A stretch of 64,000 bases of DNA from Microbacterium sp. EST19A (GTDB lineage: Bacteria; Actinomycetota; Actinomycetes; Actinomycetales; Microbacteriaceae), in the NCBI RefSeq assembly GCF_019969685.1, contig NZ_JAHXYZ010000001.1:1240001-1304000 (forward strand), read 5' to 3'. Within the stretch, counting starts at the first letter, position 1, and every line of letters starts with the position of its first letter. This document shows positions 57,367 to 64,000 of the stretch, one piece after another. The notes under the pieces are model-generated. The model saw only the letters and a list, made by a program, of their open reading frames with translations, was not told the DNA's origin and did no database searches. The translations under genes and the position numbers were made by a program.

Positions 57367-57372
57367 TAGCGT
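57367..57372 (+). promoter_or_regulatory. -10 element before the UTRA-type GntR gene
   Basis: TAGCGT, 7 nt before the GTG at 57380. Confidence 0.45.
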
Positions 57373-57379
57373 GTCAGGC

Positions 57380-58123
57380 GTGAGCACGGACGCGGACCCC
57401 TCCCCCTCGGCGAGGGCCGGCGAGCCCGCGTATCTGCGCATCGCGACCGCCCTGCGCTCCCGCATCGAGTCGGGCGAGTTCGCGCCGGGCGCTCCCCTGC
57501 CACCCGAGCGCGATCTCTGCGTGGAACTCGGTGTCAGCCGCATGACTCTGCGCCGTGCCCTCGGCGTGCTCGAGCACGACGGTCGCGTGCACCGCGATGC
57601 GACCCGCGGCACTTTCGTCTCCGCCCCGCGCGTGCAGCTGCGCCTGGGATCGTTCTCCCAGGAGGTCGTCCGCGCGGGGCGCAACCCGGGAGCCGAGCTG
57701 TTCTGGGCCGAGGAGCGCCCCGCCGACGTCGAGGTCGCCGCCGGTCTCGGCGTCTCCCCCGGGCACCCGGTCTACGCGCTGCAGCGCCTGCGGCGCTCCG
57801 ACGACGAGCCTCTCGCCGTCGAGACGACGTACTACCGCGCCGACCTCGTCCCCGGCCTGCTGGACGGCGACCTCACCGGCTCGCTGTGGGAGGAGATCCG
57901 TCGCCGGTTCGAGCTGCGACTCGCGCGCACCTCGGCCGAGCTCGAGGTCGTCGTGCTCGACAGCGAGATGAGCGCGCACCTCGGAGCCCGCCAGGCGGCC
58001 GGAGGGCTGCAGCTCACCCGCCGCACGTTCATCGACTCCGGCGAATGCCTCGAGTACGCGGTCGACGTGTACCGCTCCGATCGGGTCTCGCTGCTCATCG
58101 AGCGGACCGTGGACGACGAGTGA
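57380..58123 (+). CDS. GntR family regulator (HutC/UTRA type)
   Basis: 247 residues. Winged helix EPAYLRIATALRSRIESGEF, then LPPERDLCVELGVSRMTLRR with ALGVLEHDGRVHRDATRGTF. A C-terminal UTRA ligand domain follows (VYALQRLRRSDDEPLAVETT, YYRADLVPGLLDGDLTGSLW, QLTRRTFIDSGECLEYAVDV). The recognition helix SRMTLRRAL matches HutC-type proteins whose sites contain TGGTCTAGACCA, like the double operator at 56652. GTG at 57380 is chosen because TAGCGT lies 7 nt upstream; GTG at 57371 is possible. The stop overlaps the HAD gene (GTGA). Confidence 0.92.
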   Translation: MSTDADPSPSARAGEPAYLRIATALRSRIESGEFAPGAPLPPERDLCVELGVSRMTLRRALGVLEHDGRVHRDATRGTFVSAPRVQLRLGSFSQEVVRAGRNPGAELFWAEERPADVEVAAGLGVSPGHPVYALQRLRRSDDEPLAVETTYYRADLVPGLLDGDLTGSLWEEIRRRFELRLARTSAELEVVVLDSEMSAHLGARQAAGGLQLTRRTFIDSGECLEYAVDVYRSDRVSLLIERTVDDE

Positions 58124-58758
58124 TCACGGTCTTCGACCTCGACGGGGTGCTCAGCCGCGCCGACACGATGGCGACGCTGGTCTTCACGCGGTTGCGCGCA
58201 CGACCCTGGCTGGTGTTCCCGATCGGGGTTCTCTCCGCGGTCGCGGCACTCGCGACCCCCGAAGGGGAACTGCGGCCGCGGTGCAATCGCGCGGTCGTGC
58301 ACCTCGCGCTGGCCGGGATGTCGGAGGAAGGCTACCGGCGGCTGGCTGAACGGACCGCCCGGCGACTTGCGGCACGACGCGACAACACCACCCCCGAGAT
58401 CGTGGACGCAGCCCGTGCGGCGAGCGACGCCGGGGCATGCCTGGTGACGACGGCGACCGAGAGGTTCCTCGCGCAGCGGTTCCTGGCGGCGATCGGCGTG
58501 CACGGCGCGGAGGTGCATGCGTCCGAGTTCGTCTTCTCGCCCGCCGGGCCGAGGTTCCGGACGCACAACGTCGGGCGGCGGAAGGCCTTCGCCTTTCGGG
58601 CCGCGCATCCGACGGGACGCATCGGACGCTTCTACACCGACTCGGCGAGCGATCTGCCCCTTGCCGAGCTCGCGCGAGATGTCGTCCTCGTCGGGCCCTC
58701 GCGTCGATCGGCGACGGCGTTCGAACGTACCGGAATACGATTCCGCCGGGTCGACTGA
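58120..58758 (+). CDS. HAD-IB family hydrolase
   Basis: 212 residues. Motif I ITVFDLDGVLSRADTMATLV (nucleophile Asp at 6, Asp at 8), motif II LVTTATERF, and motif IV RFYTDSASDLPLAELARDVV. The DS-ASDLPL form is the SerB/HAD-IB style, acting as a phosphatase on phospho-amino acids, phospholipid head groups or similar. A small cap lies between motifs I and II (RLRARPWLVFPIGVLSAVAA). GTG start overlaps the GntR stop, so the regulator and phosphatase are coupled. Confidence 0.9.
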   Translation: MITVFDLDGVLSRADTMATLVFTRLRARPWLVFPIGVLSAVAALATPEGELRPRCNRAVVHLALAGMSEEGYRRLAERTARRLAARRDNTTPEIVDAARAASDAGACLVTTATERFLAQRFLAAIGVHGAEVHASEFVFSPAGPRFRTHNVGRRKAFAFRAAHPTGRIGRFYTDSASDLPLAELARDVVLVGPSRRSATAFERTGIRFRRVD

Positions 58759-58787
58759 GACCCTTCTTCCGACTGTCGCGGATTGCT

Positions 58788-58798
58788 AGCATTATGCT
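58788..58798. promoter_or_regulatory. Palindrome in the toxin-antitoxin promoter
   Basis: AGCAT-T-ATGCT, overlapping a -10-like TAGCAT and lying 16 bp before the antitoxin start. Position and symmetry fit autoregulation by the antitoxin. Confidence 0.5.
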
Positions 58799-58814
58799 GT
58801 CGAGGAGGTGCGGC

Positions 58815-59165
58815 ATGGCTACGGTGACGATCCGTAACCTGAGCGACGAGGTGGTGGCCGCGCTCAAGGAGCGCGCGCGACGCAACTCCCGCTCCATGGA
58901 GGCCGAGGCGCGCGAAGCGCTGATCAAGCTGGTCGAGGAGAACGACGAGAGCGGTATCGAGCAGAACCTCGCACGACGGCTGCCGCCGCCGAGGCGCTGG
59001 TCCGTTCCGGCGGAAGAGATCATGGCGTGGGTCGACGCCAATCCGGCGTCCGAGGAAGAGAAGCAGGCGGCGGCGGAGTGGGTGGAAGAGCTGCGCGCGG
59101 AGCGCGAGAACCCGATCTTCGACTACCGGATCCAGGACCCCTGGAAGCGCAATGCTCCTGCTTGA
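58815..59165 (+). CDS. FitA/VapB-type antitoxin
   Basis: 116 residues, longer than the usual FitA-type antitoxin (about 80). The N-terminal ribbon-helix-helix is MATVTIRNLSDEVVAALKER, then ARRNSRSMEAEAREALIKLV. The rest is an acidic and Trp-containing extension (PAEEIMAWVDANPASEEEKQ) ending in FDYRIQDPWKRNAPA, likely the toxin-neutralising segment. GAGGAGG lies 6 nt before the ATG. It overlaps the toxin gene by 14 bp. An 11-bp palindrome in its promoter suggests autoregulation. Confidence 0.88.
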   Translation: MATVTIRNLSDEVVAALKERARRNSRSMEAEAREALIKLVEENDESGIEQNLARRLPPPRRWSVPAEEIMAWVDANPASEEEKQAAAEWVEELRAERENPIFDYRIQDPWKRNAPA

Positions 59166-59544
59166 CACGAACGTGCTCATCCAGATCAAGGACGTGCGGC
59201 TGCCGTCGGAAGACGTCGTCCTGAGTGCACTCACCTACGCGGAGTTGCGCTTCGGCGTCGAAGGAGCAATCGACCCCCGAGCGCGACGTCGGAGGCTGGC
59301 AGATCTTGCGCGGGTGAACGCGATGTTCCCGACGCCGTGGTTGCCCTTCGATCAGACCGCTGCCGAGTCATACGCTCGCCTTGCCGCCCGTGCGGCGACG
59401 CGGCGCGCATCCCACGCTCGGAGCACCGACATCATGCTGGCCGGCCACGCGAATGCCCTGGGCGCGAAACTCGTCACATTCAACACGAAGGACTTCGAGC
59501 TCGTCGGCGACCTCGTCGAGATCGTGGTGCCCGAGCTGCGCTGA
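59152..59544 (+). CDS. vapC: VapC-type PIN-domain toxin
   Basis: 130 residues. PIN ribonuclease: MLLLDTNVLIQIKD (Asp 5), ALTYAELRFGVEGA (Glu 31), ARSTDIMLAGHANALGAKLV (Asp 93) and TFNTKDFELV (Asn 111, Asp 114). Together they bind Mg or Mn. VapC toxins usually cleave tRNA or rRNA and stop growth when the antitoxin is lost. It starts inside the end of the antitoxin gene (14-bp overlap), so the two are translated together. It converges with the CCA-enzyme gene. Confidence 0.93.
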   Translation: MLLLDTNVLIQIKDVRLPSEDVVLSALTYAELRFGVEGAIDPRARRRRLADLARVNAMFPTPWLPFDQTAAESYARLAARAATRRASHARSTDIMLAGHANALGAKLVTFNTKDFELVGDLVEIVVPELR

Positions 59545-59556
59545 CCGCGCTGCGCG

Positions 59557-60984
59557 TCAGCCCCGCGCCGCCCACCATTCGCGCAGCCGCTGCTCGGCGA
59601 CCTCGGCCCCGAGCACTCCCTCATCGAGCCGCAGATCGAGCAGGAAGCGGTAGGCCTCGCCCACTTCGCGGCCGGGCTTGATGCCCAGCACCTCCTGGAT
59701 GCGGTTGCCGTCGACCTCGGGGCGAATCGAGTCGAGCTCCTCCTGCTCGCGCAATGCCGCGATGCGCGACTCGATGTCGTCGTACGCGCCCGCGAGCCGC
59801 TGCGCCTTGCGCTTGTTGCGCGTCGTGACGTCGGCGCGGGTGAGGATGTGCAGCCGCTCGAGCAGGTCGCCCGCGTCGCGCACATAACGGCGCACCGCGG
59901 CATCCGTCCACGCCCCCTCGGCGTAGCCGAAGAAACGCAGGTGGAGTTCGATGAGGGTGGCGACGGCCTCCGTCGTGTCGGTGTCGAAGCGCAGCGCCTG
60001 CAGCCGCTTGCGCGCCATGCGCGAGCCGACGATGTCGTGGTGGTGGAACGTGACCACCCCGCCGTCTTCGAGCTTGCGGGTGCGGGGCTTGCCGATGTCA
60101 TGCAGCAGCGCGGCGATGCGCAGAGGCACGTCGGGAGCGGCGCCCGGATGCCGAGAATGCTCGAGCGCGATCGCCTGGGTCAGCACGGTGAGCGAGTGCT
60201 CGTAGACGTCCTTGTGGTGATGGTGCTCGTCGACCTCGAGGCGCAGGGCGCTGACCTCGGGAAGGAACTCCTCGATGAGGTTCGTCTCGACCAGTACGCG
60301 GATGCCGCGCACCGGGTCGTCGGACTGCATCAGGCGCACGAGCTCGGACTGGATGCGCTCCGGGCTGACGATCTCGATCGTCGCGCGCAGCTGCTCGATC
60401 GCGTCGAACGTGTCGTCGTCGACGCGGAACCCGAGCTGGGCGCTGAAGCGCGCGGCGCGCAGCATCCGGAGCGGGTCGTCGCCGAACGAGATCTTCGGGT
60501 CGGCGGGCGTGCGCAGGACGCCGGCGACGAGGTCTTCCACTCCGCCGGTCGGATCGACGAGTTTGACCGACGGCACCTGCAGCGCCATCGCGTTGACGGT
60601 GAAGTCGCGGCGCACGAGGTCGCCCTCGATCGAGTCGCCGAACTCGACGGTCGGCTTGCGCGTCACGCCGTCGTAGCTGTCGGCGCGGTACGTCGTGATC
60701 TCGACCTGCTCGCCCTGCACGCGGGCACCGATCGTGCCGAACGCGCGACCGATATCCCACTGCGCGGTCGAGATCGGCTTCACGATGCGGAGGATGTCGT
60801 CGGGCGACGCGTTCGTCGTGAAGTCGAGGTCGTGCGTCTCGCGCCCGAGCAGGGCATCGCGCACCGGACCGCCGACCACGGCGAGGTCGAACCCCGCCTC
60901 GGCGAACGACGTCGCGAGGGTGCGGACGACCGGATTCTCGGCGAGCGCACCGAGACGGAGGAGGCCGTCGGCCATGTTGAGCAT
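59557..60984 (-). CDS. cca: CCA tRNA nucleotidyltransferase
   Basis: 475 residues. Poly(A)-polymerase head: AVVGGPVRDALLGRETHDLD, EFGDSIEGDLVRRDFTVNAM, LRTPADPKISFGDDPLRMLR with AARFSAQLGFRVDDD. An HD domain follows (ALLHDIGKPRTRK, FHHHDIVGSRMARKRL). It adds or repairs the 3' CCA end of tRNAs. TACGCT lies 7 nt before the ATG at 60984, the leaderless pattern. In this bacterial group the gene typically lies near the chromosome origin. Confidence 0.95.
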   Translation of the reverse strand: MLNMADGLLRLGALAENPVVRTLATSFAEAGFDLAVVGGPVRDALLGRETHDLDFTTNASPDDILRIVKPISTAQWDIGRAFGTIGARVQGEQVEITTYRADSYDGVTRKPTVEFGDSIEGDLVRRDFTVNAMALQVPSVKLVDPTGGVEDLVAGVLRTPADPKISFGDDPLRMLRAARFSAQLGFRVDDDTFDAIEQLRATIEIVSPERIQSELVRLMQSDDPVRGIRVLVETNLIEEFLPEVSALRLEVDEHHHHKDVYEHSLTVLTQAIALEHSRHPGAAPDVPLRIAALLHDIGKPRTRKLEDGGVVTFHHHDIVGSRMARKRLQALRFDTDTTEAVATLIELHLRFFGYAEGAWTDAAVRRYVRDAGDLLERLHILTRADVTTRNKRKAQRLAGAYDDIESRIAALREQEELDSIRPEVDGNRIQEVLGIKPGREVGEAYRFLLDLRLDEGVLGAEVAEQRLREWWAARG

Positions 60985-60991
60985 GGGTTCC

Positions 60992-60997
60992 AGCGTA
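60992..60997 (-). promoter_or_regulatory. -10 element of a leaderless promoter (cca)
   Basis: TACGCT on the minus strand, 7 nt before the ATG at 60984. Confidence 0.45.
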
Positions 60998-61031
60998 CCG
61001 GGGCGGGTGCGGGCGTATTCTGACGAGCATC

Positions 61032-61637
61032 ATGCACCTGAGCGATTTCACACCGCCCGCCACGCCCGCCGCCCGCGCGGCCCGGGCTCTGGCAGAGCGC
61101 TACCACTCCCAGTCGATGCAGAACCATGTGATCCGGTCGTGGCTGTGGGCCGAGGCCTTCGCCGCCGTCGAGGATCGCGGCGACATCGATCACGAGCTGT
61201 TGTACGTGTCGGCTCTGCTGCACGACATCGGCATCGTGCCCGAGTACGACAACGTGAACCTGTCGTACGAAGAGGCAGGCGGACACGTCGCGGTCGCCCT
61301 GACCACGGGCGCCGGATGGGAGGCGGATCGCAGCACGCGTGCACTGGAGGTCGTCATCCGCCACAACTGGCCGTCCGTCGATCCGGCGATGGATGTCGAG
61401 GGCTACCTGCTCGAGACCGCCACGGCGCTCGACATCTCCGGCGCGCGCGCCGACGCTCTCCCGGCATCCTTCCTCGATGAGGTGCTCGCCGAGTACCCGC
61501 GCCTGCAGCTCGCGCGCGAGTTCGGCGACGGCGTCACCGATCAGGCCGCGCGCAAGCCGCACACCTCGGCGCGGCGACTCGTCGACGGCGGTGTGGTCGG
61601 AAAGCTGGCGAACCACCCGCTCGAACGATCGGTCTGA
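61032..61637 (+). CDS. HD-domain phosphohydrolase-like protein
   Basis: 201 residues. Metal ligands: SMQNHVIRSWLWAEAFA (His 32), YVSALLHDIGIVPEYD (His 64, Asp 65), then TRALEVVIRHNWPSVDPAMD. It matches the cyanamide-hydratase-like branch of the HD superfamily. The substrate is not certain. It is divergent from cca and followed after 17 bp by an FAD oxidoreductase, so the two may be an operon. Confidence 0.88.
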   Translation: MHLSDFTPPATPAARAARALAERYHSQSMQNHVIRSWLWAEAFAAVEDRGDIDHELLYVSALLHDIGIVPEYDNVNLSYEEAGGHVAVALTTGAGWEADRSTRALEVVIRHNWPSVDPAMDVEGYLLETATALDISGARADALPASFLDEVLAEYPRLQLAREFGDGVTDQAARKPHTSARRLVDGGVVGKLANHPLERSV

Positions 61638-61654
61638 GCAGGAGGGCGTGACGC

Positions 61655-62935
61655 ATGCATGACGTGATCGTGATCGGCGCCGGGCTCGCGGGGCTCCGCT
61701 GCGCCGGGCTGCTCGCCGCACACGGGCTCGACGTCATCGTCCTCGAAGCCGCCGACGCCGTCGGGGGACGCCAGCGCACCGACATCGTCGACGGGTTCCG
61801 ACTGGATCGTGGCTTCCAGGTGCTCAATCCGGCCTACCCGGCGCTCCGCCGCAGCGTCGATCTCGGAGCCCTCGCGCTGGGGAGCTTCCCGGTGGGTGTG
61901 CGGGTCCGCACGGCGGACGGAGTGGCCGAGCTTCGGCATCCGCTGCGGCATCCGCTGTCGATCGTCACGACGCTGCGCAGCGGCCTCGTGAACGGGCGGG
62001 ATGCCGTCGCCCTGGCGCGCTGGGCCGCGCCGGCGTTGCTGCGTCCGCTCTCACGTCTCGCGCAGAACGATGTCTCCCTGCGAGAGGGATGGGATGCCGC
62101 GGGGCTGCGCGGCCCGCTCCGCACGGCCGTGCTCGAGCCGTTCCTCGCCGGGGTCCTGGCAGAGCGAGGGGGCGAGACGTCGAACGCGTTCGCGCAGCTG
62201 CTCGTCGGATTCTTCGCGTTCGGGCGCCCCGGCCTGCCCGCGCAGGGGATCGCCGCGGTCCCCGCGCAGCTCGCCGCACACGCCCGCAGTGCCGGCGCCG
62301 ACATCCGTCTCGGCGCCCGTGTGGGGCGCGTGTCGGCGAGCGGTGACGGCATGCAGGTGGACGTGGCCGGCGGCGATTCCGTCCGCGCAGCGCGGGTGGT
62401 CGTCGCGGTCGGACCGGATGCCGTCGCCGATCTCACCGAGCTGCCCGCCCCGGCGACGAACGGTCTGCAGACATGGTGGTTCGCCGCCGCCGAACCACCC
62501 ACCACGTCCGCGCTCCTCACCGTCGACGGGCGCGGCCGAGGCCGAGGCCCCGTCGTGAACACCGTCGTCATGACCCACACGGTGCCCTCCTACGCCCCGG
62601 CCGGACACCACCTCATCGGCGCGACCTGCCTGCTGCCGCGCGATGGCGATACCGCCGCCGAGCCGGAAGTCCGCCGCCACCTGAGCGAGATCTGGGGTGC
62701 CGACATCGACGCATGGGAGCTGATCCGGCGCGACGACATCCGCGACGCACTCCCCGCTCAGCCGGCACCGCTGGGCGCGGCACGATCGCCGCGCCACGCC
62801 GATCGTCTGTACGTCGCCGGTGACCACCGGGATACCGCCTCGATCCAGGGTGCCCTTGCGTCGGGCGAACGGGCCGCGCGCGCGATTCTGACGGAAGTCG
62901 GCGCCCTGAGGAGCGCGGTCACGCCGCTCAGCTGA
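61655..62935 (+). CDS. FAD-dependent amine-oxidase/phytoene-desaturase-like protein
   Basis: 426 residues. MHDVIVIGAGLAGLRCAGLL with ADAVGGRQRTDIVDGFRLDR, the dinucleotide and GG-R-doublet of the flavin amine-oxidase/CrtI superfamily. FLAGVLAERGG lies in the middle. The C-terminus carries SPRHADRLYVAGDHRDTASI and QGALASGERAARAILT, the second FAD-contact region. Relatives include protoporphyrinogen oxidases and carotenoid desaturases. The substrate is unknown. AGGAGG lies 11 nt before the ATG; it follows the HD gene. Confidence 0.9.
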   Translation: MHDVIVIGAGLAGLRCAGLLAAHGLDVIVLEAADAVGGRQRTDIVDGFRLDRGFQVLNPAYPALRRSVDLGALALGSFPVGVRVRTADGVAELRHPLRHPLSIVTTLRSGLVNGRDAVALARWAAPALLRPLSRLAQNDVSLREGWDAAGLRGPLRTAVLEPFLAGVLAERGGETSNAFAQLLVGFFAFGRPGLPAQGIAAVPAQLAAHARSAGADIRLGARVGRVSASGDGMQVDVAGGDSVRAARVVVAVGPDAVADLTELPAPATNGLQTWWFAAAEPPTTSALLTVDGRGRGRGPVVNTVVMTHTVPSYAPAGHHLIGATCLLPRDGDTAAEPEVRRHLSEIWGADIDAWELIRRDDIRDALPAQPAPLGAARSPRHADRLYVAGDHRDTASIQGALASGERAARAILTEVGALRSAVTPLS

Positions 62936-62941
62936 CCCCTG

Positions 62942-63148
62942 TCAGTCCTTCGGGACGTTCCGGACGTTGATGAGGTACGTGAACAGGGTGAGAACGGCGA
63001 AGATGCCGATCATTCCCCACGGGGCGAACGAGAGATCGTGCTGAGAGAACAGTTCGGCCACGAGGTAGCCGAGGGCGGCGGCGATGCCGGTGATGATGGC
63101 CCAGAGCAGAACTCGACCCTTGGAGCTGTATGCGTTGCGGCTGGTCAA
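62942..63148 (-). CDS. Small two-helix membrane protein
   Basis: 68 residues from a TTG at 63148, chosen because GGGGGAT lies 6 nt upstream; a GTG at 63190 (82 residues) is the alternative. Two membrane helices (VLLWAIITGIAAALGYLVAE and APWGMIGIFAVLTLFTYLI) separated by LFSQHDLSF, ending NVRNVPKD. No family recognised. It is divergent from the aldo/keto reductase gene. Confidence 0.6.
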   Translation of the reverse strand: MTSRNAYSSKGRVLLWAIITGIAAALGYLVAELFSQHDLSFAPWGMIGIFAVLTLFTYLINVRNVPKD

Positions 63149-63293
63149 GATGATCCCCCGGATCGTGTCGGTGTGCCTGTCGGTGCTCACCCTAGTGAGA
63201 TACGGGCACCGATGACCACTGCCGGGGCGATCGCCCATCTTCGCGCGCACCCGCCGTCGTGTCCACCCCATCGGCTCAGCGATGTGCCGCCCC

Positions 63294-63299
63294 TACGAT
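63294..63299 (+). promoter_or_regulatory. -10 element of a leaderless promoter (aldo/keto reductase)
   Basis: TACGAT, 6 nt before the ATG at 63306, no ribosome site. Confidence 0.5.
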
Positions 63300-63305
63300 C
63301 GCCTC

Positions 63306-64000
63306 ATGCACACACGCACAATCGGCAACGACACCACGGGCCGCGTCGACGTCGGGGCGATCGGTCTCGGCCTCATGACCTTCGACCAGACCGGCCGCCA
63401 GCCCCGGGAGCAGCTGCGCGACACGGTGCGCGCTGCGCTCGATGCCGGCGTCACCCTGTTCGACACTGCCGACGCCTACGGGCCGGGTGAAGAACTCGGT
63501 GCCGACGCGCAGGGCGAGAACGAGAAGCTCATCGCCTCGATCCTCGACGAGCTCGGCGTGCGCGACCGTGTGTACCTCGCGACCAAGGGCGGTGCGTTCC
63601 GCACCGACGGCGGCGGTTGGGCCATGGACGGGAGCCCGGAGCATCTTCACCGCGCGGTCGACGCGAGCCTTTCCCGACTCGGCGTCGACCAGATCTCGCT
63701 GTGGCAGCACCACCGACCCGACCCGAAGGTCGACTATGCCGAGACCATCGGCGCGCTGACCGAGATCGCCGCGAGCGGCAAGGTGCGGATGATCGGGCTG
63801 TCGAACGTCGACCCCGGACAGATCCGGGCGGCGCACGAGGCGCTGGGCGACAGTCTCGTGAGCGTACAGAACCAGTTCAGCCCGAAGTTCCGCAGCAGCC
63901 GGCCCGAGATCGACGCCTGCACCGAGCTGGGTCTGGCGTTCCTCCCGTGGAGTCCGCTGGGTGGGCTGTCGGATGCCAAGGAGCTGGCCGAACAGCATCC
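63306..64000 (+). CDS. Aldo/keto reductase, N-terminal part
   Basis: The first 231 residues of an aldo/keto reductase, continuing past the window end. TIM-barrel features: DVGAIGLGLMTFDQTGRQPR, GVTLFDTADAYGPGEELGAD (catalytic Asp and Tyr), RVYLATKGGAF (catalytic Lys), SLWQHHRPDPKVDYAETIGA (catalytic His) and VRMIGLSNVD, then VSVQNQFSPKFRSSRPEIDA. It reduces aldehydes or ketones with NADPH; the substrate is unknown. The frame is open to the last base, so it is truncated only by the window edge. Confidence 0.93.
   Translation, partial: MHTRTIGNDTTGRVDVGAIGLGLMTFDQTGRQPREQLRDTVRAALDAGVTLFDTADAYGPGEELGADAQGENEKLIASILDELGVRDRVYLATKGGAFRTDGGGWAMDGSPEHLHRAVDASLSRLGVDQISLWQHHRPDPKVDYAETIGALTEIAASGKVRMIGLSNVDPGQIRAAHEALGDSLVSVQNQFSPKFRSSRPEIDACTELGLAFLPWSPLGGLSDAKELAEQH

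Overview
The window is high-GC chromosomal DNA from an actinobacterium, most likely family Microbacteriaceae and probably Microbacterium. Grounds: strong G/C third-position codon use, the actinobacterial rpsF-ssb-rpsR-rplI order, GlgX-TreY-TreZ trehalose genes, a DtxR-like iron box, and many genes whose only visible start signal is a TANNNT -10 hexamer 6-7 nt before the start codon (leaderless transcription). Genus is inference from overall gene style. I see no rRNA, tRNA, CRISPR array, insertion sequence or prophage. No gene-free stretch exceeds 300 bases; the longest is 32734-33018, which holds one strong hairpin.

Layout. 1-2.6 kb: end of a kynurenine-pathway operon (ACMSD-like decarboxylase fragment, kynureninase) and a convergent GntR/FCD regulator. 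2.7-4.4 kb: rplI, rpsR, ssb, rpsF on the minus strand. 4.5-13.3 kb: one tightly coupled minus-strand operon, lacI-type regulator > two sugar ABC permeases > solute-binding lipoprotein > four ADP-ribosylglycohydrolase-family paralogues, preceded by twin LacI-type operators. The last paralogue has lost the metal-ligand motifs. This is the most unusual module here. 13.4-18.6 kb: CitE-like lyase and family III CoA-transferase, then a ferric-siderophore binding protein and two FecCD permeases behind a DtxR-like box. 18.7-21.1 kb: a lipoprotein and small membrane proteins, one with an apparent frameshifted start. 21.1-27.1 kb: a complete peptide/nickel-type ABC importer with a divergent Lrp/AsnC regulator and a dyad between them. 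27.1-35 kb: small enzymes, an NAD-dependent reductase with a divergent HTH regulator, membrane proteins of unknown function, and a macrolide-type glycosyltransferase divergent from a TetR regulator.

35-39.4 kb: aldehyde dehydrogenase plus DUF779 partner, alpha/beta hydrolase, and a GAF-domain regulator. 39.6-46.2 kb: a small unknown protein coupled to glgX, treY and treZ, which turn glycogen or maltodextrin into trehalose; treY and treZ are joined by a triplicated start region. 46.2-52.4 kb: unknown proteins, methyltransferase, SDR protein, a TetR/DUF6069 pair, manganese catalase, two tiny acidic proteins, and a double SnoaL-like protein. 52.4-56.6 kb: FGGY kinase, FAD oxidoreductase and APC permease, a catabolic unit with a DasR-like double operator that may be read by the nearby UTRA-domain GntR regulator (57.4 kb). 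56.8-64 kb: a DHFR-like reductase, HAD phosphatase, a VapBC/FitAB-type toxin-antitoxin pair, CCA tRNA nucleotidyltransferase, HD protein, FAD oxidoreductase, a small membrane protein and the start of an aldo/keto reductase.

Genes are usually packed with ATGA/GTGA overlaps, so operons are translationally coupled. Three operons instead carry a strong stem-loop between two of their genes (9033, 35428, 53904), which may set unequal expression. All functions are read from sequence motifs without database searches.
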